Assembly: GCF_003977755.1 (NCBI RefSeq)
Contig: NZ_RQWN01000001.1
Span: forward strand, 1,547,876-1,611,875
DNA length: 64,000 bases
From: Haloterrigena salifodinae
GTDB lineage: Archaea; Halobacteriota; Halobacteria; Halobacteriales; Natrialbaceae
Direction of reading: 5' to 3'
Positions 8,400 to 17,740 of the stretch are shown here, piece after piece. A model generated the notes under the pieces. It was not told the DNA's origin. It worked only from the letters and a program-made list of their open reading frames with translations, and did not search any database. Position numbers and translations under genes: made by a program. How positions within the stretch are numbered: the stretch's first letter is position 1; each line of letters starts with the position of its first letter.

Positions 8400-9581
8400 C
8401 TACGGCGTCATGACGACCTTGATACAGTCGTCCTCCTTGTCGTTGAACGTCTGGTACATCTCCGGCCCGTCCTCGAGGCCGACCTGATGGGAGATGATAA
8501 AGGAGGGATCGATCTCGTCCTCCTCGATTTTCCCCAGCAGCGGATCGAGATAGCGCTGCATGTGCGTCTGTCCCGTCTTGACCGTTAGCGCCTTGTTCAT
8601 CAGCGGGCCGAAGGGGACATTCGCGCGCCCGAGGTAGACGCCGGGCACCGAGAGGGTGCCGCCCTTGCGGCAGCACTTGATGGCCTCGCGGAGCACGTAC
8701 GGGCGGTCATCCTGCAGCTTCGCGCCCTCCTTGACGCGGTCGGAGACGCCGTCGAGACCCGTCCCGTGGGCCTCCGTTCCGACCGCGTCGATACAGCGGT
8801 CCGGGCCGCGGCCGCCGGTCATCGACATCAGGCGGTCGTAGACATCCGCGTGCTCGTAGTTGATCGTCTCCGCGTCGCCGTGTTCGCCCGCCATCTCGAG
8901 GCGTTCGGGCACGCGGTCGATGGCGATCACCTGGTTCGCGCCCATCATCTGTGCGCTCTGGATGGCGAACTGGCCGACCGGGCCACAGCCCCAGACGGCG
9001 ACGGTGTCCTCGGGTTCGATGTCGGCGTTCTCGGCGGCCATGTAGCCCGTCGGGAAGACGTCGGAGAGGAACAGCACTTCCTCGTCGGAGACGTCCGACT
9101 CGATTTTGATCGGGCCGACGTCGGCGTAGGGAACCCGCAGGTACTCCGCCTGGCCCCCGGCGTAGCCGCCCAACAGGTGAGAGTAGCCGAACAGCCCCGC
9201 GGGCGACTGGCCCATCATCTTGCGGGCCATCTCGGCGTTGGGGTTCGAGTTGTCACACAGCGAGTAGAGGTCCTCCTCGCAGAACCAACAGGAGCCGCAA
9301 CTGATCGTGAAGGGGACGACGACCCGGTCGCCGACCTCGAGGCTCTCGACCTCGTCGCCGACCTCGATCACTTCACCCATCGGCTCGTGGCCGAGGACGT
9401 CGCCCTCGCGCATCCCGGGCATCCTGTCGTTGTAGAGGTGGAGATCGGAGCCGCAGATCGCGGTGGCCGTGATCTCGACGATCGCGTCGGTCGGCTCCAC
9501 GATCTCGGGCCGGGGAACCTCGCTGACTCGAACGTCCTTTTCGCCGTGCCACGTGAGCGCTCGCATCGTTTCCTCGGTCAT
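8400..9581 (-). CDS. Zinc-dependent alcohol dehydrogenase, formaldehyde-dehydrogenase-like
   Basis: 393 aa MDR-family enzyme. The catalytic zinc site begins with [10 protein letters not shown] and GHEPMGEV. The structural zinc loop is [15 protein letters not shown]. The nucleotide fold carries [13 protein letters not shown]. The long insertion and the [14 protein letters not shown] and [13 protein letters not shown] segments match the glutathione-independent formaldehyde/ADH subgroup, which oxidises aldehydes or alcohols with NAD(P). It is the third gene of a leftward operon: its ATG overlaps the stop of the SRPBCC gene in an ATGA arrangement, implying coupled translation. The true substrate is unknown. 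Confidence 0.92.
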   Translation of the reverse strand: MTEETMRALTWHGEKDVRVSEVPRPEIVEPTDAIVEITATAICGSDLHLYNDRMPGMREGDVLGHEPMGEVIEVGDEVESLEVGDRVVVPFTISCGSCWFCEEDLYSLCDNSNPNAEMARKMMGQSPAGLFGYSHLLGGYAGGQAEYLRVPYADVGPIKIESDVSDEEVLFLSDVFPTGYMAAENADIEPEDTVAVWGCGPVGQFAIQSAQMMGANQVIAIDRVPERLEMAGEHGDAETINYEHADVYDRLMSMTGGRGPDRCIDAVGTEAHGTGLDGVSDRVKEGAKLQDDRPYVLREAIKCCRKGGTLSVPGVYLGRANVPFGPLMNKALTVKTGQTHMQRYLDPLLGKIEEDEIDPSFIISHQVGLEDGPEMYQTFNDKEDDCIKVVMTP

Positions 9582-10315
9582 AGCAGATCACCCCGTCCGC
9601 GAGCGGACGGTCTGTGTTCGGTCGTCGGCACCGTGCCCGTCTCCGCGAGACTCTTGAAGCGGTCCAGCGCCGTCCCGACGAGCGATTCGGGGACGACGTC
9701 GAGTCGCTCCACGGCCGCGCTGCCGGCCGTCCCGCCCGGCGGATCGAAGCGAACCTCGAGCGTTACCTTCGTCCCGCGGTCGCCCGGCGCCGAGTCGAAC
9801 GACAGCGACCAGGCGTCGAACAGCGCGCCCATCGAGTCGTCGTCGACCGTCTCCCAGCGGAGCCGCTCGCCGGATTCGTCGGCCGTACTCTCCATCTCCC
9901 ACGACAGCTCTCGGGCGAGCGGACCGCCCGCGCTCCACCGGTAGCGGTCGTCACCGACCGCAGAGACGTCGGCGAAGTGGCCGACGATGCGCTCTAAGCT
10001 CTCGGGGTCGCGCGCGAGGTCGGACAGTTCGTCCGCCGGTTTGTCGATCGTGATGGAGCGTTCGACCGGCTCCATCTCGCCAGCGTCGGTCAGATAGTCG
10101 CTGAGCGTCCGGTAGGAGAGTGCGCCGCCGACGAGCGCGATCACCGTTCCGCCCAGCGAACGGCGCCGGAGCCCGAACGCGACGAGGGCACCGCCGAGGG
10201 CGACGGTTCCCACTCGTTTCCACCGGGATCGGTTCGGTTCCGCTCCCGCGGACGCTCCCGGGTACATCGAGTTCGATACCGCTTCGGCCGCCGACTCGAA
10301 CGAGTGTTCGGACAT
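9578..10315 (-). CDS. SRPBCC-family protein with N-terminal membrane anchor
   Basis: 245 aa. Residues about 30-70 contain two hydrophobic stretches ([29 protein letters not shown]). From about residue 90 an SRPBCC (polyketide cyclase/START-like) fold follows: [53 protein letters not shown]. The fold binds small hydrophobic ligands; the ligand is not known. ATG 10315 is chosen because it lies 2 nt after the aldolase stop. Its own stop overlaps the dehydrogenase start. The middle position in a three-gene operon suggests a shared pathway. Confidence 0.85.
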   Translation of the reverse strand: MSEHSFESAAEAVSNSMYPGASAGAEPNRSRWKRVGTVALGGALVAFGLRRRSLGGTVIALVGGALSYRTLSDYLTDAGEMEPVERSITIDKPADELSDLARDPESLERIVGHFADVSAVGDDRYRWSAGGPLARELSWEMESTADESGERLRWETVDDDSMGALFDAWSLSFDSAPGDRGTKVTLEVRFDPPGGTAGSAAVERLDVVPESLVGTALDRFKSLAETGTVPTTEHRPSARGRGDLL

Positions 10316-10317
10316 GA

Positions 10318-11106
10318 TCAGGTATCTCCGTATTCGTTCAGCCACGAGCGCACGGCGCCGCCCAGCGCCCCGGTCGTACTCCCCAGATTGAGGATCTGGT
10401 AACCGGACCCGGCCTTCTCGTTGACGTCGTCCATTCCGAAGCCGAGCCCGCCCAGCGGAACCCCAGCCTCGAGGGCCGCCTCGCGGATCTGTTCGACGTG
10501 TTCCTCGACCTCGTCGTGAGTCGGCTCGCCGGGGTGGCCGAGCGACACCGCGAGGTCCAGCGGACCGGCGAAGACGAAGCCAAGTCCCGGGACCTCGAGG
10601 ATTTCGTCGATGTTGTCGATCGCGGTCGGGTTCTCGATCGTCACGCCGACGACGATCTCCTCGTCCTCGGTGCCGGCGTAGTCGTCGGTCGTCCCCCACC
10701 GACTCGCCCGGGGGCTCGCGAAGCCGCGCTTGCCGGGGTCGCCGTCGTACTCGAACTGCGAGGCCTCGACGGCGCGGCGCACCTCGTCTGCGGATTCGAT
10801 CCGCGAGACGAACAGCGACCGGACGCCCGCGTCGAGCGTCTTCCGGACCATCCCGGGGTCGGGCTCGGGTAACCGGACGAGCAGTTCCGTCCCCGTCACG
10901 TTCGCGGCCCGAGCCAGGTCTTCGAGTCGGTCGCCGTCGAACGGGCTCGGCCCGGCGTGCTCGAGGTCGATCCAGACGAAATCGAGGCCGAGTTCGCCGT
11001 AGAACTCGACCAGCGTCGGATCGTACGCGTTCTCGAGGACGCCGAGCGCGACGTCGCCGTCCGCGAGCGTCTGCTGTAGGAGATTGGTTCGTGGCGAGGT
11101 CGCCAT
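10318..11106 (-). CDS. HpcH/HpaI-family aldolase (2-keto-3-deoxy acid aldolase type)
   Basis: 262 aa TIM barrel. FVWIDLEHAGPSPFD, LLVRLPEPDPGMVRKTLDAGV and VTIENPTAIDNIDEIL are the family's metal-binding and active-site segments (Glu and Asp bind Mg or Mn; the Arg of VRLP contacts the substrate). Members split 4-hydroxy-2-keto acids into pyruvate and an aldehyde. It is the first gene of a leftward operon with the SRPBCC protein and a zinc aldehyde/alcohol dehydrogenase, which could process the released aldehyde (inference). An A/T-rich CTTTATCCATT stretch lies 20-30 nt upstream of ATG 11106. Confidence 0.92.
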   Translation of the reverse strand: MATSPRTNLLQQTLADGDVALGVLENAYDPTLVEFYGELGLDFVWIDLEHAGPSPFDGDRLEDLARAANVTGTELLVRLPEPDPGMVRKTLDAGVRSLFVSRIESADEVRRAVEASQFEYDGDPGKRGFASPRASRWGTTDDYAGTEDEEIVVGVTIENPTAIDNIDEILEVPGLGFVFAGPLDLAVSLGHPGEPTHDEVEEHVEQIREAALEAGVPLGGLGFGMDDVNEKAGSGYQILNLGSTTGALGGAVRSWLNEYGDT

Positions 11107-11204
11107 AGGCCTTCGACACGAACCGAATGGATAAAGCTTCGCGCTGAATTAGAAGTCCGCTCCGCTCTCGAACGGTTTTGTTCCGACGCGTTGAACGGCG
11201 GCCC

Positions 11205-11729
11205 ATGCGACACCTCGCAATCGACGACGTCGACTCCGATCCGTACGACGAGGACCTCCACACCGATCGCCGTGCCCTCGCCGACCCCCTCGGGACGAAT
11301 CACCTCGCGATCACGCGCTACGTCCTCGAGCCCGGCGAGCGGTTCAGCGGCTCCGTCCACGCTCACGCGGATCAGGAGGAGGTGTTCGTCGTCCTCGAGG
11401 GGGAGGCGACGTTCGAGATTCGGGCGGACGACGGCGACGAGGCGGCCGAGCGCATCGACGAAGTGACGGTCGGAGCGGACGAGGTCGTCCGATTTGCCCC
11501 CGGCGAGTTCCAGTCGGGACGCAACGCCGGCGACGATCGCGTCGTGGCACTGGCGCTGGGAGCGCCGCGCGACAGCGAAGACGTTCGCATCGCCCGGATC
11601 CCGGGACTCGACGGCGGGAATATCACGTGTCCCGACTGCGAGTGCGATCACATGCGGGTCTCGAGGGCTGACGAGACCGACTTCGAGTGCCCCGAGTGCG
11701 AGGCGACGCTCGCGCTCGAGGACGAATAA
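11205..11729 (+). CDS. Cupin-domain protein with C-terminal zinc ribbon
   Basis: 174 aa. The double-stranded beta-helix shows the cupin metal motif HAHADQEEVFVVLEGE (His, His, Glu) and the second motif FAPGEFQSGRN, in which the usual His is absent. Residues about 142-168 hold CPDC and CPEC about 20 residues apart, a rubredoxin-like zinc ribbon. Function unknown; the combination looks like a small-molecule or regulatory metal protein. ATG 11205 gives the natural MRHLAIDDV start. It is divergent from the aldolase operon (98 nt), with which it may share a control region. Confidence 0.85.
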   Translation: MRHLAIDDVDSDPYDEDLHTDRRALADPLGTNHLAITRYVLEPGERFSGSVHAHADQEEVFVVLEGEATFEIRADDGDEAAERIDEVTVGADEVVRFAPGEFQSGRNAGDDRVVALALGAPRDSEDVRIARIPGLDGGNITCPDCECDHMRVSRADETDFECPECEATLALEDE

Positions 11730-11739
11730 GCGCTCGAAC

Positions 11740-12954
11740 TCAGCGCTCCAGTTTCCGAAGGGCGGCGCCCGCGGCGACCACGACGAGCGCGCCGGTCGCG
11801 AGGACGGTCAGTCCGGGGACGAACGATCCGGTCGCGTCGCGCAACGCCCCGACGAGCATCGGCCCGAAGAACCCCCCGAGCTCGCCGACGGCGAAGATGA
11901 AGCCGACCGCGGTGCCGGTCAGGCGAGCGCCGATCCCCTCGAGGTCCGGCGGAATCGCGCGGACGAGCGGCGAGATGCCGCCGACGCCGATTCCGGTGAC
12001 GACGATGCCGACGAGGACCAGCGGGCCGGTACCGCCGACGATCACGCCGGCGACGCCGACGAACGCGACGGCGCCGCAGGCCATCAGCGCGGGCCGTCGC
12101 AGTCCGTACCGGTCGGCCAGTTCCGGGACGGTGAGCACGCCGATGACGTAGGACGCCACCAGCAGGCTCGTGGTCTGGCCGGCCGGCCCGGCCGCGAGCC
12201 CCCGGGACTCGAGCAGCGTCGGGAGCCACCCCTGCAGGCCGTGGTTCAGGAGCAGGTACATCGTCCCGATGACGACGACCAACTGGAGTTCGCGGTGGGA
12301 AAGGACCAGCCGAAGGTCCTCGCGAATCGACTCGAGGGAGAAGCCGCCGTCGCCGTCCATCCGCTCGTCGATTCCCGCCCAGAGAGTGACGACCAGCCAG
12401 ACGAGCCCGTAGGCGACGGCGACGACGCCGCTCCAGAAGAACAGCGGCCGCCAGCCGCCGAGCCACGGCCCCAGGACCGGCCGTCCGACGGCGAAAACGA
12501 GCGCCGAACCCGTCGACGCGCCCACGAGGTAGACGGCCGACGGGCGGCCGGTCCTCTCGGGCGGGAACAACACGCCGACCAGTTTCGGGAGGCCGAAGGT
12601 GATCGCCGTGGCACCGACGCCGAGCAGCAGCGTCACGACGAACAGCGACGGAAAGCCGGGCGCGAAACTCCGGGCGATCTGTGCGATCCCGTAGATCAGC
12701 ACGCCCGCCGCGAGGCTCCGACCGGGCCCGATCCGGTCGACGGCGACGCCGGAGAACAGCGCCAGCGGGATGTAGGTCAGCGGCACCGCGCCCGTGAGGA
12801 TCCCCGCCTGCGTGCTCGAGAGCCCTACGTCGTCGATGATCACCGACAGGTACGCCGGCAGCGAGAACCAGACGAACATCAGGCAGGTGTAGCTCAGCGC
12901 CCCGAACGCGACGAGTCCGTACTCCCGACGATAGCCGGCGCTCGAGCGACCCAT
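11740..12954 (-). CDS. MFS transporter
   Basis: 404 aa with about twelve transmembrane helices. The loop 2-3 signature DRIGPGRSLAAGVLIYG and the second-half copy ADRYGLRRPALMACG mark the major facilitator family (oxalate/cyanate-transporter-like style). The substrate cannot be read from sequence. The start at ATG 12954 (MGRSSAGYRREYGLV) is chosen because the long upstream open frame is Arg-rich shadow sequence. It converges with the cupin gene (10 nt between stops) and is divergent from the PPOX gene. Confidence 0.9.
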   Translation of the reverse strand: MGRSSAGYRREYGLVAFGALSYTCLMFVWFSLPAYLSVIIDDVGLSSTQAGILTGAVPLTYIPLALFSGVAVDRIGPGRSLAAGVLIYGIAQIARSFAPGFPSLFVVTLLLGVGATAITFGLPKLVGVLFPPERTGRPSAVYLVGASTGSALVFAVGRPVLGPWLGGWRPLFFWSGVVAVAYGLVWLVVTLWAGIDERMDGDGGFSLESIREDLRLVLSHRELQLVVVIGTMYLLLNHGLQGWLPTLLESRGLAAGPAGQTTSLLVASYVIGVLTVPELADRYGLRRPALMACGAVAFVGVAGVIVGGTGPLVLVGIVVTGIGVGGISPLVRAIPPDLEGIGARLTGTAVGFIFAVGELGGFFGPMLVGALRDATGSFVPGLTVLATGALVVVAAGAALRKLER

Positions 12955-13067
12955 TCGGACGAAGTGAGTGTCGGGCCACTCGAGTAGTTTGCTTTTGCGG
13001 TGGATAGCCCCGGGTTCGGATGGCGGCTGGCACCGACCGTTTTCCCCGTCGGCGTCGTTCGTTCGGT

Positions 13068-13574
13068 ATGACGCCCGAAGAGCGAGCCGTCCTCGAGCGC
13101 GCCCGCGTCGCGACGCTGGCGACGGCCGACGGCGACGGTCGTCCCCACGCGGTCCCGATCTGCTACGCGGTGCTCGAGGGTAACGGCGGCGATTCGGCGT
13201 GCGACTCCAATCGCGACCCGCGACTCGTCTCGGCGATCGACGAGAAACCGAAGTTGACTCGCGATCTCCGGCGCGTCCGTGACGTACGGTCGAACCCGCA
13301 CGCGACCGTGCTCGTCGACTACTACAGCGAGGACTGGTCGCGGCTCGCGTGGGTTCAGGCCAGGGGCCGCGCTCGCGTCGTCCCGCCCGACGGGGACGCC
13401 GAGGCGGGCGACGCAGAACGACGGACGGACGCGAGCGGCCACGACGCCGCCGTCGCCGCCCTCGAGGCGAAGTACGACCAGTACGCCGATCACGACCTGT
13501 CCGAGCGCGTGGTCCTCGAGATCCGCGTCGAGCGGACGCTCTCGTGGGGCGCGCTCGAGGCGTACGCAGAGTGA
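13068..13574 (+). CDS. PPOX-class F420/FMN-dependent flavoprotein (Rv0121-like)
   Basis: 168 aa split-barrel protein. ARVATLATADGDGRPHAVPICYAV and NPHATVLVDYYSEDWSRLAWVQARG match the TIGR03668-type PPOX group, probably F420-dependent oxidoreductases. ATG 13068 is preferred to the 16-codon-longer frame because the conserved MTPEERAVLERARVATLAT start lies there. A relaxed, Gly/Asp-rich insert (GNGGDSACDSNRD) follows the first strand. It is convergent with the MBL/beta-CASP gene (38 nt between stops). Substrate unknown. Confidence 0.88.
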   Translation: MTPEERAVLERARVATLATADGDGRPHAVPICYAVLEGNGGDSACDSNRDPRLVSAIDEKPKLTRDLRRVRDVRSNPHATVLVDYYSEDWSRLAWVQARGRARVVPPDGDAEAGDAERRTDASGHDAAVAALEAKYDQYADHDLSERVVLEIRVERTLSWGALEAYAE

Positions 13575-13612
13575 GGCGACAGCGCAGAGAAAGACCACAG
13601 CGCGGCAGAAGA

Positions 13613-14863
13613 TTACGATGCGGAGTGAGGCGACACCGAAACGGCATCGCCGCGCTCGGGCGCCGACGCATCGAATCCGTCCGCCTGCAGCTCCTCGGCG
13701 AACGCCTCGCATCGGTCGCCGTGGTTGATCAGCACCTCGACGTCCCGATAGGACTCGAGGAACTCGAGAAGTCCGTCCCGATCCGCGTGCGCGGAGAAGT
13801 CGTACTGTTCGACCCGGGCGCTGATCGGCATCCGGCGGCCGTCGATCTCGGCGCTCCCGGTCTCGAGGAGGTCGCGCCCGGGTGTCCCCTCGACCTGGTA
13901 GCCGGTCATCGCGATCTTGTTCATCGGATTCGCCCGAATTTCGGGGATGTAGGTCATGGCAGGGCCACCAGACAGCATCCCGCTGGTGGTGATGATCGCT
14001 GCCTTCTGGTCGGTGATACGCTTTCGCTGGCCGTTTCGTCCGGTGACGAACCGCGCGTGGGATTTCGCTCGTCGAAACGCATCTGCGTCGCGAACGAACT
14101 CGGGATACTGGTGGAGTATCTCGGTTACCTGTTGCCCCATTCCGTCGACGTAACAGGGGATGTCGTAGGCATCACAGATGAGCATCATCTCTTGGGTCCG
14201 TCCGATCGCGAACGCGGGGACGACAACGGTCCCACCCTCCCAAAGCGTCGTCTCGATACTCTCGACAAATCGCTCCTCCACGACTGATCGTTCCTCATGC
14301 TCGACATCGGAGTAGGTACTCTCGCAGATGACGACATCAGCATCTGGTCGTGCAGTCGTCCCTGAAACCAGACGCTGGTTGTCAGTGTGGAAGTCTCCCG
14401 TGTAGAGCAGTCGTGTATCCCCATCGTCAACGAGTACGTGGGCGCTTCCTGGGATGTGTCCTGCATTGTAGAATGTCACGTCATAGCCAGCCGTTTCGAA
14501 GGTTTCCTGATACCCGTGCGTTTTCGATACCTGTGTAACGCGCTTGAGATCGTTCTCAGTGAACGGGCAGTTGTATGATCCCCCGTGTAGCTTGAGCGTG
14601 TCTCGCGCAAGCGTCAGCGTTAGCTCGTACGTCGGGGGTGTCCAATGAATCGGCGGCCGTTCGTCACCGGAAAGCAGGGACGGTATCGTACCAACATGAT
14701 CGAGATGCCCGTGCGAAACAACGACTGCATCCGGGTTTGGTGTTCGCACCGGAAACTGAGGAGGATTGTCCGTCAACATCCCGAAATCGAGTAGAAGAGA
14801 ATCGTCCACGAGGATGGCGCTTCGGCCGATCTCGCGGGCTCCGCCGAGAAATTGAATATCCAT
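13613..14863 (-). CDS. MBL-fold/beta-CASP RNA exonuclease-like protein (complete copy)
   Basis: 416 aa. The metallo-beta-lactamase core has SHGHLDHVG (HxHxDH), GHIPGSAHVLVDDG and LLYTGDFH. The beta-CASP part has VVPAFAIGRTQEMM, the segment with TTSGMLSGGPA, and the C-terminal ISARVEQYDFSAHAD and INHGD motifs. It is a full set for an RNase J/CPSF-like processing nuclease acting on RNA. ATG 14863 (MDIQFLGGAREIG) is chosen over an upstream frame of 23 residues. The C-terminal half is G+C-rich like the flanks, while the N-terminal half (about 14.1-14.86 kb) is visibly A/T-richer, so the gene may be a recombinant. A deleted second copy lies at 24.5-25.1 kb. Confidence 0.93.
   Translation of the reverse strand: MDIQFLGGAREIGRSAILVDDSLLLDFGMLTDNPPQFPVRTPNPDAVVVSHGHLDHVGTIPSLLSGDERPPIHWTPPTYELTLTLARDTLKLHGGSYNCPFTENDLKRVTQVSKTHGYQETFETAGYDVTFYNAGHIPGSAHVLVDDGDTRLLYTGDFHTDNQRLVSGTTARPDADVVICESTYSDVEHEERSVVEERFVESIETTLWEGGTVVVPAFAIGRTQEMMLICDAYDIPCYVDGMGQQVTEILHQYPEFVRDADAFRRAKSHARFVTGRNGQRKRITDQKAAIITTSGMLSGGPAMTYIPEIRANPMNKIAMTGYQVEGTPGRDLLETGSAEIDGRRMPISARVEQYDFSAHADRDGLLEFLESYRDVEVLINHGDRCEAFAEELQADGFDASAPERGDAVSVSPHSAS
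13974..14033 (-). repeat. Left copy of 60-bp direct repeat (inside MBL gene)
   Basis: Matches 24543-24602 at 57 of 60 positions by eye, in the same orientation, 10.57 kb apart. It encodes the GQRKRITDQKAAIITTSGML region of the MBL/beta-CASP protein. Together with the copy in the truncated gene it brackets the sulfur island. Confidence 0.85.
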
Positions 14864-15177
14864 TATTGGAAGTGTGTTCGCCGAGCGCTTTTCTTCGTCG
14901 GTTCGCACAGAGAACTTCTTGACCGGTAGCAATCATGGATGGTATTCGAACTCCAAGCGCTCGCTCAGCTGCGGCGTCTCCGGCGCGTTCTCCTCGTCTC
15001 CAGTGCGTACGAGGGTCCGATCGGTGAGGACTATGTCTTCCCGCGCAACGGGTTTTACTATTGGAAAGATGTTCGGTATCTCTTTCTCGGATACAGCAAC
15101 AGCAGATCAGTGAAGGCCGACAGTCAGCTCGTCGAACAATTCGTCTACGGGATTCGATACGGGCAGAAAACGGATGC
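14864..15177. other. Intergenic stretch with an acidic reading-frame remnant on the minus strand
   Basis: No complete gene is supported. On the minus strand an open frame from 15106 to the stop at 14933 (57 codons, no ATG or GTG) reads SEKEIPNIFPIVKPV and ends PETPQLSERLEFEYHP. Its codon use is strongly haloarchaeal, so it may be the C-terminal remnant of a lost gene. The plus-strand frames here overlap the MFS gene and look less natural. Confidence 0.4.
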
Positions 15178-16467
15178 TCAGTCTTCAGGTGTCGGTTGTC
15201 CAGGCGCTTCCGTCGCAGGCGCCGGGGGTTCGTGAGTACCAAAGTCGGGATGGGTCTCTTCCATCCATAGGTACACGATAGCCCCTGAGACGAACATCAG
15301 TATCGCGGTCATGTAGAAGGCGGCCTCGGCGTTCACGAACTCCATCGAGAGTCCGATCAAGATCGCGCCGACGCCGTAGCCGGCGTCGCGCCACATTCGG
15401 TAGACGCCCATCCCGGCCGACCGCCAGGTTGGATGGGCCGCGTCGCTCGGGACGGTCATCAGGTTCGGATAGAGCAGCGCCATCCCCAGCCCCGAGACCC
15501 CGGACAGGACGACCCAAGGGAGGTAGCTATCGACGAACACCATCCCGAGGACGCCGCCCCCCGCGAGGAACATCCCCGCGATGACCGGCGGTCGTCGACC
15601 GATGCGGTCGGCGAGGCCGCCGGTCCCGACCTGGAGAAAATACACTGCGCTGTGGACGCCGACGACCACGCCGACAGCCTCGATTGCCAGCCCCTGACTT
15701 GTGAGATAGAGTGGCACTGCGATCCAGAACAGCGTGTCGACGAAGTTCTCGATGTGGCCGGCCTGCGCCGCCGCGAACAGCGTTCGGTCACCGTAGGTCG
15801 CGCGCTTCAGAACGTCCTTGAACGGCAAGTTCGCGTCGTGATGATCGTCGTCGCCTTCCAGCTGTGCGAGCTGTACCGTCTCTTTGATGAGGAAAACCGA
15901 GATGAGCGTCGCCAAGACGACTACTACTGCGAGGAAGTAGAACGGCTCGGGCCGGAGGCTCGTCTGCCCTGCAATGACGCCCGTGATCCACGCGCCCGCT
16001 GCGACGCCGGTGTAGCCGAACGCCTCGTCGATACCGACGGCGAGCCCGCGCTGCTCGGGGCCGGCAAGGTCGATCTTGGCGTTAATCGCCATGCTCCAAG
16101 TCAGCGCCTGATTGATCCCCAATAGAATGTTCCCGACGGTGATCCAGCTCCAGCTCGGGGCGTAGACGAGGACCACCGGAATCGGCAGCGCGGTAAGCCA
16201 ACCGAGGACGAGTACGGGCTTGCGGCCGTGCTCTTCTCCCCACTTGCCGGCGTAGAGGTTGAGCAGCGCCTTGACGAAGCCGAACGAGATGACGAACGAG
16301 CCGATGACGAAAAACGACTCGACGCCGAGCACGTCCCCGCCCAGAACCGGCACGACCGTACGCTCCGAGCCGATCGTCAGCCCGGTCGCGAACACCAGCA
16401 GGACGTGCAGCGAGAACTGTCCGAGGTGCTCGCGAATCCCCTGTTTCAGGTCGGTTTGTTCGCTCAT
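15178..16467 (-). CDS. MFS transporter of the sulfur island
   Basis: 429 aa with about twelve transmembrane helices. AGKWGEEHGRKPVLVLGW and LADRIGRRPPVIAGM are the MFS loop motifs, one in each half. A short acidic cytosolic loop (LEGDDDHHDANL) joins the halves. The C-terminal tail is Pro-rich. It lies 114 nt downstream of the rhodanese-MBL gene in the same direction, so export or import of a sulfur compound is suggested by context only; the sequence does not reveal a substrate. ATG 16467. Confidence 0.88.
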   Translation of the reverse strand: MSEQTDLKQGIREHLGQFSLHVLLVFATGLTIGSERTVVPVLGGDVLGVESFFVIGSFVISFGFVKALLNLYAGKWGEEHGRKPVLVLGWLTALPIPVVLVYAPSWSWITVGNILLGINQALTWSMAINAKIDLAGPEQRGLAVGIDEAFGYTGVAAGAWITGVIAGQTSLRPEPFYFLAVVVVLATLISVFLIKETVQLAQLEGDDDHHDANLPFKDVLKRATYGDRTLFAAAQAGHIENFVDTLFWIAVPLYLTSQGLAIEAVGVVVGVHSAVYFLQVGTGGLADRIGRRPPVIAGMFLAGGGVLGMVFVDSYLPWVVLSGVSGLGMALLYPNLMTVPSDAAHPTWRSAGMGVYRMWRDAGYGVGAILIGLSMEFVNAEAAFYMTAILMFVSGAIVYLWMEETHPDFGTHEPPAPATEAPGQPTPED

Positions 16468-16581
16468 AGATCACTCGGCTGTACATCGGTTCTGGTCACG
16501 TTCGAGGTCAGCCAACCCTCCATCGATCATGTCTCTACAGCGGTCACAGATGGGAGATAGAATCGGATCAATTCGAGTACT

Positions 16582-17706
16582 TTAGTTGGCGGCGCAGTTG
16601 TTCGGGCCGAGTTCGAGCGCTTCAGTGTCGCCACCGGGCTGCTGCTTCCCCCAGTTGATCTGCTTGATCTCGTTGTAGTTCGCGGGCTCGTCGGCGAGAC
16701 TCTCCACGATCGTTTCGACGAACGCCGTTTCGTCGTTAGCTTCGACATAACTCAGAAGTTCATTCGTCGTTTCCTCCCGTAGCTTTCCGAGTTCGGTAGC
16801 GAGCGGACGACTCTCTTCGCCGCTGAAGTGGCCCGGGAGGACAACAGTCTCGTCGTCCAGATTCGTCAGCTGATCCAGACTCTCAAACAACTGGCCAGCC
16901 GCTTCGCGAACCGCGTCTTCGGCACTATCCTCGAGGTCAGGCCGGCCGACGCTGCGCAGAAACAGCGTGTCCCCGGAGAGGAGTGCATCGTCGAACTGGA
17001 ACGAGACGCTTCCGGGCGTGTGACCAGGCGTGTAGATCACGTCGAGTTCGCGGTTCCCGACGGCAATCGTTTCACCGTCCTCGAGTTCCGTGACGCTGTC
17101 GAGTTCGCCAGCGTCGTCTTTATGCAGATAGTACGGAACGTCGAGTTCGCCGGCGAGCTGACGAGCACCCGAAACGTGGTCGGCGTGTGCGTGGGTATCG
17201 GCGACGCCCACGATCTCGAGATCACGTTCGTCTGCCGCGTTGAGATACTGGTCGATGTACTGGCTCGGGTCGACGACAATGGCTTCACCATCGTCGTAGG
17301 CGAGGTACGAGACGCATCCCGTACCGGGGCGGACGATCTGGACGATCCCGTCGGCGTCCTGAATTTCGTACTGGCGGTGAACTCGGCCCCAGCCATTCAT
17401 TCCGTCGTCGATCGATGTAGCGTCGAAGCCGTGTTCGCGGAGGAATTCGGCGGCTCGCGCCGACGTGACACCGGCAACGCAGACGACTACGATTTCTTCC
17501 TTTTCCGGCAGCTCGTCGAGTTGCGACTCCAGCGTGGAGTAATCGTAGTCCAGCAGTTCATCGTAGACGGGTATGTTCTCACTCCCGGGAATCTTCCACT
17601 CGTCGTAATCGTCCTCGTTGCGGACATCGAGGATGAAGCGGTCCTCGGTGTCGTCTTCTTGGACGCGTCGAGCGACTTCCGAAGGGGTGATTGTAGTCTT
17701 GCTCAT
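16582..17706 (-). CDS. Rhodanese-MBL fusion, persulfide-dioxygenase-like (first paralog)
   Basis: 374 aa. The N-terminal rhodanese domain (about 8-110) contains FILDVRNEDDYDEW and the active loop VVCVAGVTSARA with catalytic Cys. The MBL domain (about 125-330) has DTHAHADHVSGARQL (HxHxDH), YTPGHTPGSVSF and LSGDTLFLRSVGRPDL, as in ETHE1/Blh persulfide dioxygenases. The extreme C-terminus LGPNNCAAN ends in a conserved Cys tail shared with the paralog at 21.6-22.8 kb. It probably oxidises or transfers sulfane sulfur in the cytoplasm. ATG 17706 has a TATA-like TTTAATA 25-31 nt upstream, so it is likely leaderless. Starts a leftward unit with the MFS carrier. Confidence 0.93.
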   Translation of the reverse strand: MSKTTITPSEVARRVQEDDTEDRFILDVRNEDDYDEWKIPGSENIPVYDELLDYDYSTLESQLDELPEKEEIVVVCVAGVTSARAAEFLREHGFDATSIDDGMNGWGRVHRQYEIQDADGIVQIVRPGTGCVSYLAYDDGEAIVVDPSQYIDQYLNAADERDLEIVGVADTHAHADHVSGARQLAGELDVPYYLHKDDAGELDSVTELEDGETIAVGNRELDVIYTPGHTPGSVSFQFDDALLSGDTLFLRSVGRPDLEDSAEDAVREAAGQLFESLDQLTNLDDETVVLPGHFSGEESRPLATELGKLREETTNELLSYVEANDETAFVETIVESLADEPANYNEIKQINWGKQQPGGDTEALELGPNNCAAN

Positions 17707-17712
17707 TACATT

Positions 17713-17740
17713 CAATACTATGAAGCAGCGCCTATTAAAT
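17713..17740 (-). promoter_or_regulatory. Leaderless promoter with CAATACT motif
   Basis: On the minus strand a TATA-like TTTAATA (about 17732-17738) is followed 25 nt later by the ATG at 17706. CAATACTA (17713-17720, AGTATTG on the coding strand) lies between the box and the start. The same core recurs upstream of other island genes. Confidence 0.55.

Noticed and set aside
14939..15235. 98-codon plus-strand ORF
   Set aside because: It overlaps the MFS gene end on the other strand, and the minus-strand remnant in the same region has much more natural codon use.
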